A stretch of 64,000 nt of DNA from the NCBI RefSeq assembly GCF_034424545.1, contig NZ_CP139970.1:310001-374000 (forward strand). The letters run 5' to 3'. Under the pieces are notes generated by a model that searched no databases, had not been told where the DNA came from, and saw only the letters and a program-made list of their open reading frames with translations. Every line of letters begins with the position of its first letter. The stretch's first letter is position 1. This DNA is from Trinickia caryophylli (GTDB taxonomy: Bacteria > Pseudomonadota > Gammaproteobacteria > Burkholderiales > Burkholderiaceae). Made by a program: the position numbers and the translations under genes. This document shows, piece by piece, positions 8,637 through 17,990 of this stretch.

Positions 8637-9583
8637 GCCGAAGCCACGCCCGGCGCAGGCTGAAACGGGTGGCGCGCACGCCAGTGCCGTGCGATGTCGA
8701 CACGCCGCGCAATCCAGACGCGCTCGTGCTTCTCGACGTGATCGAGAAACCGCTGCAACGCGCGGAAACGGCCAGGACGCCCCAGCAGCCGGCAGTGCAT
8801 GCCGATCGACATCATCTTCGGCGCTTCGTCGCCTTCCTCGTAGAGCACATCGAATGCGTCGCGCAGGTACGTGTAGAAGTGCTCCGCCGTATTGAAGCCC
8901 TGCGGCGTCGCGAAGCGCATGTCGTTGGTGTCGAGCGTATACGGCACGATCAGTTGCGGTTTTTTCTCGCCGCCCGTCACCTCGACTCGAGTCCAGAACG
9001 GCAGATCGTCGCCGTAGTAATCGGAATCGTAGAGAAACCCGCCGTACTCGGCCACGAGACGCCGCGTGTGCGGGCTGTCGCGTCCCGTGTACCACCCGAC
9101 GGGCCGCACGCCCGTCACGCGTTCGATCGCCTCCATGCCGAGGCGCATATGCTCCGCTTCGCGCTCGGGCGGCATGTCCTGGTAATGGATCCAGCGCCAA
9201 CCGTGGCATGCGATTTCGTGGCCGAGTTCGACGAAGGCGCGCGCGACCTCGGGGTGCCGCTCGAGCGCCATCCCGACGCCGAATACCGTCAACGGCAAAC
9301 CGCGCTTTTCGAACTCGCGCAAGATTCGCCAGACACCCGCGCGAGAGCCGTACTCGTAGATCGACTCCATGCTCATGTGGCGCGCCGGATACGCCGCGGC
9401 CCCGACGATCTCGGAGAGAAACTGCTCGGAGGCCGCGTCGCCATGCAGCACGCAGTTTTCTCCGCCCTCCTCGTAATTGAGTACGAACTGCACGGCCACG
9501 CGTGCGCGGCCCGGCCAATCGGCCTGAACAGGATGGCGGCCATAGCCGATCAGGTCACGCGGGTAGGAAGGATCGAACGCCAT
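8633..9583 (-). CDS. puuE: Allantoinase, polysaccharide-deacetylase-like type
   Basis: A 316-residue enzyme that hydrolyses allantoin to allantoate, belonging to the metal-independent PuuE family with a NodB-type deacetylase fold rather than the amidohydrolase family. Family markers are YPRDLIGYGRHP at the N-terminus, QFVLNYEEGGE, ELGHEIACHGWRWIHYQ and GWYTGRDSPHTRRL. The start at 9583 (MAFDPSYPRDL) is fixed by the family N-terminus, although the upstream ribosome site is weak. It heads the minus-strand cluster puuE-uraD-alc-allA and overlaps uraD by four bases. Confidence 0.95.
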   Translation of the reverse strand: MAFDPSYPRDLIGYGRHPVQADWPGRARVAVQFVLNYEEGGENCVLHGDAASEQFLSEIVGAAAYPARHMSMESIYEYGSRAGVWRILREFEKRGLPLTVFGVGMALERHPEVARAFVELGHEIACHGWRWIHYQDMPPEREAEHMRLGMEAIERVTGVRPVGWYTGRDSPHTRRLVAEYGGFLYDSDYYGDDLPFWTRVEVTGGEKKPQLIVPYTLDTNDMRFATPQGFNTAEHFYTYLRDAFDVLYEEGDEAPKMMSIGMHCRLLGRPGRFRALQRFLDHVEKHERVWIARRVDIARHWRARHPFQPAPGVASA

Positions 9584-9815
9584 GGTCTCGCGAAGGTCTA
9601 CGGCAAGGGAGCCGATGCGCCGGCGGAGCCCCGAGGCCCATCGAGCCGGCTCTCGGCCGTGTCGGACCGGGCATCGGGAACCGGGCCAGTGTAACCAAAA
9701 CACCAGCAGGCGCACATATGGCCGGGTGGATAGTGCGGGTCAGCGGCCCTGTATGATGACGGCGGCGAGGGGCGCCACCGGCGGGCGGACGCAGGCTGCC
9801 GAGCGGCGGCGCGCC
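9584..9815. promoter_or_regulatory. Intergenic region upstream of puuE
   Basis: These 232 bp lie between the ldcA stop and the puuE start and must hold the puuE promoter. I see no recognisable operator, RNA gene or further coding sequence in them. Confidence 0.3.
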
Positions 9816-10751
9816 TCAGGCCCTCGGCCGAGGATGGCCTGTCATCTCGAGCCGGAAGCCCCCGCGATCAGCGGCGAGATGCGCCTGCCCGCCGACAGGC
9901 AGGGTGGCGATGTCGGCCACATGGCCGAATGGCAACCCCGTGACGATGGGAATGCCGATGACCGCACGCATGTGCTCGATCATCGCCGCAAGGTCGTAAC
10001 CGTTGTCGTAGTCGAACTGCCGGATGCCCGAGCATTCACCGATCACGAGCGCGTGCTGGCGGGCAAGCACGCCCGACAGATGCAGTTGATAGATCATGCG
10101 TTCGAGCCGAAACGGCTGCTCGTTCACATCCTCGACGAAGAGGATGCCGCCATCGATCCGGGGTAGATACGGCGTACCGACGAGCGAAACGAGCGTCGCG
10201 AGATTGCCGCCCCAGAGCATGCCGCGTACATCGCAGCATTCCCGCTGCGCCGATTCGACCTCCAGCACGAGCGACGGCTCCTCCATCGCCCGCCAGAAGT
10301 GCTCGAGGGTGAAAGCGCTCGGCGCCTCGGCGCCGAAATGCATGGCGAGCATCGGCCCACTGAAGCTCGGCAGCCCGGCGCGCGCGAGCAGCGCAAGCTG
10401 GATGGCCGTGAAATCGCTATGGCCGACGAGCGCCACGGGTTCGCCCGAAAGCCGACGGCGCAGCCCTTCGTAATCGAGCGAGTCGAGCAGCCGCACCGCA
10501 CCGTAACCACCGCGCACCGCCATGACGATGTCGGGCAGCACGCGTGCCGGATCCGCGAGGCGGTTCAATTCGGCCGCGCGCTCGGCGTCGGTGCCGGCGA
10601 AGCGTTGGTGGCGCCGCTGCCCAGCCTCCTCGTTGACCACCTGGTGACCGGCCGCGCGCAGACGCGCGCAGGCGCGCTCGACGGCGGCCGCATCGGGCGG
10701 ATAACCGGAGGGCGCGATCAGTTCGATGGTACGGGCGGCATTCGTGCGCAT
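9816..10751 (-). CDS. ldcA: Muramoyltetrapeptide (L,D-) carboxypeptidase, S66 family
   Basis: A 311-residue cytoplasmic serine peptidase that removes the terminal D-Ala from recycled murein tetrapeptides. The N-terminal IELIAPSGYPP block, the nucleophile in LVGHSDFTAIQ, the ILFVEDVNEQPFRLER block with the catalytic Glu and the GLPFGHVAD block with the catalytic His define family S66. The ATG at 10751 (MRTNAARTIELIAPSG) gives the usual N-terminus; the frame to 10823 adds a basic stretch unlike the family. It follows tadA by 22 bp on the same strand, suggesting an operon DUF1992-tadA-ldcA. Confidence 0.93.
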   Translation of the reverse strand: MRTNAARTIELIAPSGYPPDAAAVERACARLRAAGHQVVNEEAGQRRHQRFAGTDAERAAELNRLADPARVLPDIVMAVRGGYGAVRLLDSLDYEGLRRRLSGEPVALVGHSDFTAIQLALLARAGLPSFSGPMLAMHFGAEAPSAFTLEHFWRAMEEPSLVLEVESAQRECCDVRGMLWGGNLATLVSLVGTPYLPRIDGGILFVEDVNEQPFRLERMIYQLHLSGVLARQHALVIGECSGIRQFDYDNGYDLAAMIEHMRAVIGIPIVTGLPFGHVADIATLPVGGQAHLAADRGGFRLEMTGHPRPRA

Positions 10752-10773
10752 GATGGACGGGCAATGAGCGGAG

Positions 10774-11744
<971 letters not shown>

Positions 11745-11857
11745 CGGCGATCCACTACGTGACGGCGCCGGCATTTTAGCAGGCCGCCAGACTGGATTTC
11801 ATCGAGATACGCTAGATCCCCTCCTCGGTACCGGTGCCAGCCCCTGCAAAACCGCTG

Positions 11858-12118
11858 TCAGCGGCCGATCCGGGCTCGCAGCTCGCGCGCCGTCTCGAGC
11901 AGCGCTTCGTAGCCGGAACGGCTGTGCTCGGGGAGATCCGGGTCCCCGACGAGCGCGCCGAGCGTCTCGATCAGGCTGTAGAGAATGCCCTTGGCGGCGC
12001 CCGCCGCGATGCTGCCGGAATCGAGCGACGTATCGACGTGCGCGAGCGCGGCATCGAGCTCGTCCAACTGCTTGGACGATGAATCTTCAGGCGTCTTGTT
12101 CGACGGATCAGGCGTCAT
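11858..12118 (-). CDS. Hypothetical protein, 86 residues
   Basis: A small acidic, Ser/Ala-rich and mostly helical ORF starting MTPDPSNKTPEDSSS. A strong ribosome binding site (GGAGGAAT) stands before the ATG at 12118. Residues 18-60 (LDELDAALAHVDTSLDSGS and what follows) look like a helical pair; there is no signal peptide, membrane helix or cysteine. It is upstream of DUF1992 on the same strand with a 113-bp gap. I do not recognise the family. Confidence 0.6.
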   Translation of the reverse strand: MTPDPSNKTPEDSSSKQLDELDAALAHVDTSLDSGSIAAGAAKGILYSLIETLGALVGDPDLPEHSRSGYEALLETARELRARIGR

Positions 12119-12363
12119 GCGTTGATTCCTCCTCGTTCGAGCCGGCCGCGCGCCTGCGTTTCGTGCGGCCACGGAGCCAAGCCCCATGTGGTCCTTATAT
12201 ACCCATGGCGCGCGGGCGTCCACCGCCCGGCCGTCGCACGGGCTCACCCAACAGGGCGCCCGGTGGCCCCATGGCCGGCGCAATCGTCGCCGCTTCGGTC
12301 ATCCGGCGCCGCCCACCGATCAAGTAAAATGCCGCTCTTTCACGCGAACCCATCGACAGGCCG

Positions 12364-13314
12364 ATGCTTCTTTCCAATGCGGACGGTGTTGCCGTTCTGA
12401 TTCCTTGTTATAACGAAGCGGCCACCGTGGCAGGGGTGGTCGAAAGCTTTCGGCGCCATTTGCCCGGCGCCCGGATCTATGTTTTCGACAACAACTCGAA
12501 GGACGGCACGATCGAAGTGGCGCTGAACGCGGGCGCCATTGTCCGGACGGTCGGATATCAGGGAAAGGGTAATGTCATTCGGCGCATGTTTGCCGACGTC
12601 GAAGCCGACGTGTACGTGCTCGTCGACGGCGACGGCACCTACAACGCCGCGGATGCCCCGTTGCTCGTGCGCAAACTCGTATCCGAAGGGCTCGATATGA
12701 TCGTCGGCGCCCGGGTGTCGGACGAGCAGGCCGCCTACCGCGCCGGGCACCGATTCGGAAACTTGATGCTGACGCAGTTTGCGGCCACGATCTTCGGCCG
12801 CTCTTTCACGGACATGCTCTCGGGCTACCGCGTCTTTTCGCGGCGTTATGTAAAGTCGTTTCCGGCACATTCGTCCGGCTTCGAGACCGAGACCGAACTC
12901 GCGGTGCATGCATTGGAGTTGCGGATGCCCGTGGCCGAAATGGAGACGCAGTATTCGTCGCGGCCCGAGGGTTCCGCGAGCAAGCTCAACACCTACCGCG
13001 ACGGGTTCAGGATTCTGTTGACGATCCTCAAGCTCTTCAAGGCCGAAAAGCCGCTGTTGTTCTTTTCGATCGGATTTTTCGCCTGCGCCCTGGCGTCGGT
13101 GCTGCTCGCCCTGCCACTCCTGGACACTTACGTTCGCACGGGCCTCGTTCCCCGCCTGCCGACCGCGCTGCTATGCGCAGCACTGATGCTGTTCGGCACG
13201 ATGCTGCTCGTTTGCGGGCTCGTGCTCGATACGGTGACACGCGGACGCACCGAGGCCAAACGCTTCGCCTATCTCTCGATTCCAGCGATAACGGGCCAGG
13301 ATCATCGTGAATAG
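12364..13314 (+). CDS. Family-2 polyprenyl-phosphate glycosyltransferase (GtrB-like)
   Basis: A 316-residue inner-membrane-associated glycosyltransferase. GtrB-type enzymes move a sugar from a nucleotide donor to undecaprenyl phosphate on the cytoplasmic side. The GT2 domain begins VAVLIPCYNEAATVAGVV, and the metal-binding DGDG lies at residues 88-91 within VLVDGDGTYNAAD. A DMLSGYRVFSR block is typical of DPM-like enzymes. Two hydrophobic helices follow near residues 228-255 and 265-290, as in GtrB. Its end overlaps a GtrA gene by eight bases, and a membrane protein follows, giving the classical three-gene glycan-modification cassette. The transferred sugar is unknown. Confidence 0.88.
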   Translation: MLLSNADGVAVLIPCYNEAATVAGVVESFRRHLPGARIYVFDNNSKDGTIEVALNAGAIVRTVGYQGKGNVIRRMFADVEADVYVLVDGDGTYNAADAPLLVRKLVSEGLDMIVGARVSDEQAAYRAGHRFGNLMLTQFAATIFGRSFTDMLSGYRVFSRRYVKSFPAHSSGFETETELAVHALELRMPVAEMETQYSSRPEGSASKLNTYRDGFRILLTILKLFKAEKPLLFFSIGFFACALASVLLALPLLDTYVRTGLVPRLPTALLCAALMLFGTMLLVCGLVLDTVTRGRTEAKRFAYLSIPAITGQDHRE

Positions 13315-13705
13315 CCGGTTACGCGAGTTCATCCGCTTCGGAATAGCGGGAGGCGCCGGCTTCGTCGTCGATGCAGGCGTTCTCTATATCTGCCTCTGGG
13401 CCGGACTCGGCTACTTCTCGGGCCGGCTCGTCTCGTTCCTGTGCGCCGTGTTCTGCACGTGGCAGATCAATCGACGCTTCACGTTCGTCGCTGCCGGACG
13501 GCGAAGCTCGATATGGGCCGAATGGTGGCGCTACCTCGCCGCGATGTCCGCCGGGGGCGCGGTGAACTACGCCACTTACAGCGCCGCGGTTCTCGCGCTG
13601 GCGGGCATGCGGCTGCTGCCGCTCGTTTCGGTCGCTTTGGGTTCGGTTGCCGGGCTTGCCGTCAACTTCGCCGGCGCCAAGCTCTGGGTGTTCAAATCAC
13701 GATGA
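13307..13705 (+). CDS. GtrA-family membrane protein (lipid-linked sugar flippase candidate)
   Basis: A 132-residue protein with four transmembrane helices and the GtrA-family start LREFIRFGIAGGAGFVVDAG. The family also shows CTWQINRRFTF after helix two and GLAVNFAGAKLWVF in helix four. GtrA proteins are thought to flip the polyprenyl-linked sugar made by GtrB to the periplasm. It starts with GTG inside the end of the upstream glycosyltransferase, and its TGA overlaps the ATG of the next gene, so all three are coupled. Confidence 0.9.
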   Translation: MNSRLREFIRFGIAGGAGFVVDAGVLYICLWAGLGYFSGRLVSFLCAVFCTWQINRRFTFVAAGRRSSIWAEWWRYLAAMSAGGAVNYATYSAAVLALAGMRLLPLVSVALGSVAGLAVNFAGAKLWVFKSR

Positions 13706-15585
13706 AAACAAGAAACACACTCGCCTGCGACGGTTCCGTGCGCAAGCGTACGCTGCGGCAACGCATTGCCGGCATCGATCTCAACGATCCGCGGCTGACG
13801 GCCAAGGCGCGCATCTGGGTGCCCGTACTCTTTGGGCTCTGGTCGGTCTTCCTGGGGCAAGACCGCAACTGGGACGGTTTCAATTACCACCAGTACAACG
13901 GGTTCGCGCTGTTGCACGGCAAGCTGCTCGTCGATTTCGCGCCGGCCGGCATGCAAACCTACTTCAATCCGATGCTGGACGTCTTCTACTACGGATTGAA
14001 CCAGCTTTTGCCGCCGCCGCTCGTCGGCTTCCTTCTCGGCACGCTGCATGGCACGATGTTTGTCCTGCTGCTGTCCGTCGTCAAACGGGTGCTTCCCGGC
14101 CTGCCCGCGGAGGACCGCTACCGGACCCCCTTGCTGCTTGCCGCCGCGGGGGTGTTGACCGCGAACTTCCTGTCCGGCCTCGGCAACTCGATGGGCGACG
14201 ATACGACCGCTCTGTTCGTACTCGCTTCGGTGCTGGTCTTGCTTTCGCGCTGGGAACGGCTGGCCGCGCTCGACCGGCACGCATTGCTCGGGCTGACCGG
14301 CGCGGGCGTGCTCGCCGGCATCGCGATGGGGCTCAAGCTCACGAACGCCACGTACGCGCTCGCGCTCAGCGCCGCCTGTCTGCTGGCGCCCGGGAGCGCG
14401 CCGGGGCGCCTGCGAGCCGCGATCCTGTTCGGCGTTGCCGCGCTCGGCGGGCTGCTCGCTGCCGGAGGATATTGGATGGCCGTCATGTGGCACACCTTCG
14501 GCAATCCATTCTTCCCGCAGTTCAGTTCGCTCTTTCCCAACCCGCTCACGCCGCCGATCGGTGTATCCGATACGACGTGGCTGCCCAAAAGCGTGCTCGA
14601 ATACGCGCTCTGGCCGTTCGTGTTTTCGCTCGACTCGAAGCGGGTCGGACAGGCAACGCTTCATCAAGTCATCTGGCCGGTGGTGTACCTGCTCTTTGGG
14701 GCGCTGGCCGCCGCGAGTCTCGCGAGGCTGAACGGCAGGCGACCACACCGACCGGCTCGCCTCGACTCCCGCGCCGCTTTCGTGCTCGTCTTCGTGGCAT
14801 TGGGCTACCTCGCCTGGATGTTCGTCTTCAGCATCTATCGCTATATCGTGCCCATCGAGGTCCTCGCCCCGCTGGCCTGCTATCTGCTGCTGATGCGTCT
14901 CGCCCCCTACGCCACCGCGCGGCGCCTCGCCGCCTGGGTTCTGGGCGGCGCGACCGCCGTCGTGCTCGCGGGAGGCGTCGAAACCTGGGGACACGAACGC
15001 TGGGCCGCAAAGGCCTTCCGTGCCGACGTGCCGGCGCTGTCGAGCCCCGGGACCACGACCGTCGTGACCCTGGGCGGCGATCCTGTGTGGGGCTGGATCG
15101 TGCAGTTCTTTCCCGATACCGTCGCCTTCACGCAGATCAACGGGAGCTTCCCGCACACACCACTTTACGATCAGCGCATCGCGGACATGATCCGCCGCCG
15201 CGAAGGGCCGGCCTACGCCGTGATCGAAGGGCATTACAACTGGCGAGCGGATAGCGTCGAAAAGATGGACCGCATTGCAAGTGCCGTGGGCCTGACGGCG
15301 AGCGACAAAGGCTGCGCTCTGCTCCAGACCGCGGTTCTCAGGCTCCGCCTTCACGCAAGCGTGCGCACCGTGCCCGGCGGCAAGCCCGGGCATGTATGCA
15401 ACCTCGGTCTGCGCGCGGACGACGTGCGGGACATCGCGGGGGAGAACGCCCGGCTCGTCGAGCGGGCGCAGCCGATATTCGCTCGCCATGGGCTGGCGCT
15501 CGATCAGCGTTCCTGCCAGGCGTATCGGGCCTACGTTGGGCAAGGCGTGTTTCCTTACCAGTGGTGCCGGGTCGCCTTGCAATGA
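13702..15585 (+). CDS. Large membrane protein, probable GT-C-type glycosyltransferase (GtrC position)
   Basis: A 627-residue integral membrane protein with about ten to twelve hydrophobic segments in the first ~450 residues and a soluble C-terminal part with several cysteines. An acidic/aromatic first loop (GQDRNWDGFNYHQYN) resembles the acidic loop of GT-C-fold transferases that use polyprenyl-linked sugars at the periplasmic face. It is translationally coupled (ATGA) to GtrA. By position it should be the acceptor-specific transferase of the cassette, as GtrC or GtrIV are in phage serotype conversion, and these are poorly conserved in sequence. I do not recognise a named family; the function is inferred from context. 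Confidence 0.7.
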   Translation: MKTRNTLACDGSVRKRTLRQRIAGIDLNDPRLTAKARIWVPVLFGLWSVFLGQDRNWDGFNYHQYNGFALLHGKLLVDFAPAGMQTYFNPMLDVFYYGLNQLLPPPLVGFLLGTLHGTMFVLLLSVVKRVLPGLPAEDRYRTPLLLAAAGVLTANFLSGLGNSMGDDTTALFVLASVLVLLSRWERLAALDRHALLGLTGAGVLAGIAMGLKLTNATYALALSAACLLAPGSAPGRLRAAILFGVAALGGLLAAGGYWMAVMWHTFGNPFFPQFSSLFPNPLTPPIGVSDTTWLPKSVLEYALWPFVFSLDSKRVGQATLHQVIWPVVYLLFGALAAASLARLNGRRPHRPARLDSRAAFVLVFVALGYLAWMFVFSIYRYIVPIEVLAPLACYLLLMRLAPYATARRLAAWVLGGATAVVLAGGVETWGHERWAAKAFRADVPALSSPGTTTVVTLGGDPVWGWIVQFFPDTVAFTQINGSFPHTPLYDQRIADMIRRREGPAYAVIEGHYNWRADSVEKMDRIASAVGLTASDKGCALLQTAVLRLRLHASVRTVPGGKPGHVCNLGLRADDVRDIAGENARLVERAQPIFARHGLALDQRSCQAYRAYVGQGVFPYQWCRVALQ

Positions 15586-15591
15586 GTGCCC

Positions 15592-15611
15592 GGCGGGTGC
15601 CGGTGCCCGCC
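15592..15611. terminator. Hairpin between convergent genes
   Basis: GGCGGG and CCCGCC pair around an eight-base loop between the ends of two convergent genes. There is no T-run on either side, so this is a weak terminator candidate. Confidence 0.3.
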
Positions 15612-15620
15612 CGCACGAAG

Positions 15621-16544
15621 TCAGTGCCGCACAGCCGTGTCGACGAACGTCGCGAGATCGCGATCGAAGCGGTCAGCCTCTTCGATGAACGGTGCATGCC
15701 CCGATTCGGCGTAGAGTTTGCTGCGCACGCGCGGGTTCAAAACCGTTGCGCGCGCAATCGCCGGTTTCGCCTGCACGAGCGCGTCGCGCCCGCCATAGAT
15801 CAGCAGCACAGGCTTGTCGATCCGCTTCAGCCCGCGTTCGGCAAAGACCGTCATCGACTGCACCGCACGCTGCATGTCCCACGAGGCCATGGCCGCGTTG
15901 GCGAGCAGGCGCTCGAACGCGGGCGTCGGCGGCTGCGTCGCGAAGCACAGGCCGAGGAATACACGTTCGGCGTCGAGATGCGCGCGTAGATCCGGTGATA
16001 TCAGATCGCGATAGAGCTGCGGATGCGCAGTGATCTGCTCGGGTTTCAACTCGATCACGCCGTCGACATAGACCGCGCCGGCAATTCGATCGTCGCCATA
16101 GGCGGCCAGATAGTTCGAAATAACGGCGCCGCCGAGCGACCACCCCACGAGCACCGGATTGCGCGCATGGGCAGCGTCGATGACGGCCGCCAGATCGTCG
16201 GCCCACCGGCGCCCATCCGCGTAGACATCGGTACCCGCGGGCTTGCCCGACAAACCGTGGCCGCGCATGTCGTAGGCGATGAGCCGGTATCGGCCCAGCT
16301 CGGCGCTTTTCAGTTGGACATCCCAGTCGAGCGTGCTGCCAAGCAGCCCATGAATGAAGATAACGGCAGGGCCGTCCGGGTCGCCGGCTTCCTCGACGGC
16401 CAGCGTCACGCCGTCGGGTGCCGTCACCGTATAGGTCCTGCCGACGTTCGCCGCAACGGCAGCCGGTACGGCGGCAAACGACACCGCTGACGCAACGAGC
16501 AGACAGGCGGTGTGGCGGATGTGGCGGAAAAGACAGTTTGGCAT
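15621..16544 (-). CDS. Exported alpha/beta-fold hydrolase
   Basis: A 307-residue hydrolase with an N-terminal signal peptide (basic RHIRH, then CLLVASAVSFAAVPAAVA, probable cleavage near residue 32), so it should act in the periplasm. The oxyanion-hole HG lies at 65-66, the nucleophile elbow GWSLGG at 134-139 (Ser136), and the catalytic His in ESGHAPFIEE near the C-terminus. The substrate is unknown. The start at 16544 has GGAGTG upstream and gives a normal signal peptide; an upstream ATG at 16592 is possible. It diverges from a MerR regulator whose dyad overlaps the promoter region, so MerR control is likely. Confidence 0.85.
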   Translation of the reverse strand: MPNCLFRHIRHTACLLVASAVSFAAVPAAVAANVGRTYTVTAPDGVTLAVEEAGDPDGPAVIFIHGLLGSTLDWDVQLKSAELGRYRLIAYDMRGHGLSGKPAGTDVYADGRRWADDLAAVIDAAHARNPVLVGWSLGGAVISNYLAAYGDDRIAGAVYVDGVIELKPEQITAHPQLYRDLISPDLRAHLDAERVFLGLCFATQPPTPAFERLLANAAMASWDMQRAVQSMTVFAERGLKRIDKPVLLIYGGRDALVQAKPAIARATVLNPRVRSKLYAESGHAPFIEEADRFDRDLATFVDTAVRH

Positions 16545-16584
16545 GGACACTCCGTGCGGTTGAGGAAATGTCCTGAGTGTCGAC

Positions 16585-16608
16585 CTTGACATGGGTGTCA
16601 GGGTCAAG
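16585..16608. promoter_or_regulatory. MerR-type operator with overlapping divergent -35 elements
   Basis: CTTGAC and GTCAAG form a perfect six-base dyad with a 12-base spacer, midway between the hydrolase and merR starts. TTGACA on the plus strand and TTGACC on the minus strand are near-consensus -35 boxes, so one dyad covers both promoters. No strong -10 box is evident at normal spacing, as is usual for MerR-activated promoters with long spacers. Confidence 0.55.
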
Positions 16609-16631
16609 CGAAATCTGCTACGGTATCGGCC

Positions 16632-17024
16632 ATGGATGAACCGAATCATTCGCGCAAAGCAACGCTGTCGATCGGCGAACTGGCGCGTGCAACGGGCGCC
16701 AGCGTGCGCTCGATCCGGCATTACGACAACGCGGGTCTACTCACATCGGCGCGCGCGAGCAACGGCTACCGTGCGTTTCCGGTAGCCGCCGTCGCACAGG
16801 TCAAGCAGATCCGCCGGTTCGTCGCGACCGGATTCAGCCTCGAGGAAATTCGCTCCTTTCCCGAATGCATGCTCGTGATCGAAGGTGCAGCCGCCTGCGA
16901 GCAGACCTCCGATGCCCAGCGCAAGCGGCTGGCCTCGATAGAGCGGCAAATCGCGGAACTGGAGCGTCGCCGGGCGCGCTTGCTGAAGACGCTCGAGGAA
17001 GGTGTCGTGCCGCCGTTGGAGTGA
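16632..17024 (+). CDS. MerR-family transcriptional regulator
   Basis: A 130-residue regulator with the MerR winged HTH at the N-terminus (LSIGELARATGASVRSIRHYDNAGLL, residues 12-37), then the RRFVATGFSLEEIRSF wing region. A coiled-coil dimerisation helix follows at about 95-122 (RLASIERQIAELERRRARLLKTL). Two cysteines, C73-like in FPECML and one ten residues on in AAACEQ, sit just before the coil, where metal- or thiol-sensing MerR proteins bind their effector. It is divergent from the exported hydrolase and probably regulates it and itself. The effector is unknown. Confidence 0.9.
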   Translation: MDEPNHSRKATLSIGELARATGASVRSIRHYDNAGLLTSARASNGYRAFPVAAVAQVKQIRRFVATGFSLEEIRSFPECMLVIEGAAACEQTSDAQRKRLASIERQIAELERRRARLLKTLEEGVVPPLE

Positions 17025-17099
17025 CCGCCACCCAGCCGGTGGCCGCCAGCGAACCTCAATGCCGCCGGGCCTGAGGGCCTCCTTCCCGATTCGCTCGTT

Positions 17100-17990
17100 T
17101 CAAGAGACGCTCAATTGCGCCAAATCGGCAAGCAACCCCGGGCCGGTCGGCTGCCATCCGAGCTTTCTGCGCGTTTGCTCGCTTCGGGCCGGCATATCGT
17201 GAGCCGCGAACCCGGCGAGCCAGCCGAAAAATACCGGCGCCTCATCGGGCGCGATCGATTTGACCGGCAGGCCCAGACGCCGAGCCACAACCTCCGTGAT
17301 ATCTCGCAGCGTCACACCTTCCTCGGCAACCGCGTGATACCGTGCATTCGGTTCCGCTTTTTCGATCGCGAGCCGGTAAAGACGGGCCGCATCGAGCACA
17401 TGCACCGCGGGCCAGCGATTGTGCCCGTCGCCGATATAGGCACAGGTGCCCTTCTCCCTGAACAGTGCAACGGCATACGAGACGAGTCCCTGTTTCTCCG
17501 GGTCGTGCACTTGCGAAAGACGCACGACGGAGACGTTGCCGCCCGCGGCCGCCACGGCAGCGGCCGCCTCTTCGGAAGCGGCGCGCGGAATCACATCGGC
17601 CGCAATCGTCGCCCCGTCTTCCGTGGCCGGCAACCCGGGCACCGCGTTCGCCATGCCCGTGCCCGACGTCACGATCAACGGCCGGCCGCTGCCGGCCAGC
17701 GCGGAGCCGAGCGCCTGGACTACTCGCCGATCGTCCTCGCAGTTCTGGGCGAACGTCGAAAAGTCGTGGTTGAAGGCGAGATGGATGACGCCATCTGCTT
17801 GCGCGGCCCCGCGCGCAAGGCCTTCCAGATCTTCGAGCGAGCCGCGATAAACCTCGGCGCCCACTGCTTCGAGTGCCGCGGCTTTTTCATCGGAGCGGCA
17901 AAGACCCAGCACCCGATGGCCGGCGGCAATCAGTTCCTGTACGACGGCCGAGCCGATGAACCCGGTAGCGCCGGTAACGAATACGCGCAT
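17100..17990 (-). CDS. NAD(P)-dependent SDR/epimerase-like oxidoreductase
   Basis: A 296-residue extended-SDR protein with an N-terminal Rossmann fingerprint (VFVTGATGFIGSAVV, residues 3-17). The family core follows, including DGVIHLAFNHDF and the NRWPAVHVLDAARLYRLAIE block. The classical YxxxK pair is not obvious; SGTGMANA sits where the catalytic Ser/Thr is expected, as in atypical SDRs. The start at 17990 is the family N-terminus and has GGAGAT upstream; longer frames to 18374 run through intergenic DNA. Substrate unknown. It is separated from the next gene by a 386-bp divergent spacer. Confidence 0.88.
   Translation of the reverse strand: MRVFVTGATGFIGSAVVQELIAAGHRVLGLCRSDEKAAALEAVGAEVYRGSLEDLEGLARGAAQADGVIHLAFNHDFSTFAQNCEDDRRVVQALGSALAGSGRPLIVTSGTGMANAVPGLPATEDGATIAADVIPRAASEEAAAAVAAAGGNVSVVRLSQVHDPEKQGLVSYAVALFREKGTCAYIGDGHNRWPAVHVLDAARLYRLAIEKAEPNARYHAVAEEGVTLRDITEVVARRLGLPVKSIAPDEAPVFFGWLAGFAAHDMPARSEQTRRKLGWQPTGPGLLADLAQLSVS

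Noticed and set aside
13576..15582. Long minus-strand frame (668 codons) opposite the GtrC-like gene
   Set aside because: Its composition is the antisense shadow of a high-GC gene: rich in Arg, Gln, Glu and His with no fold or motif, no ribosome site, and fully inside a coupled plus-strand operon.
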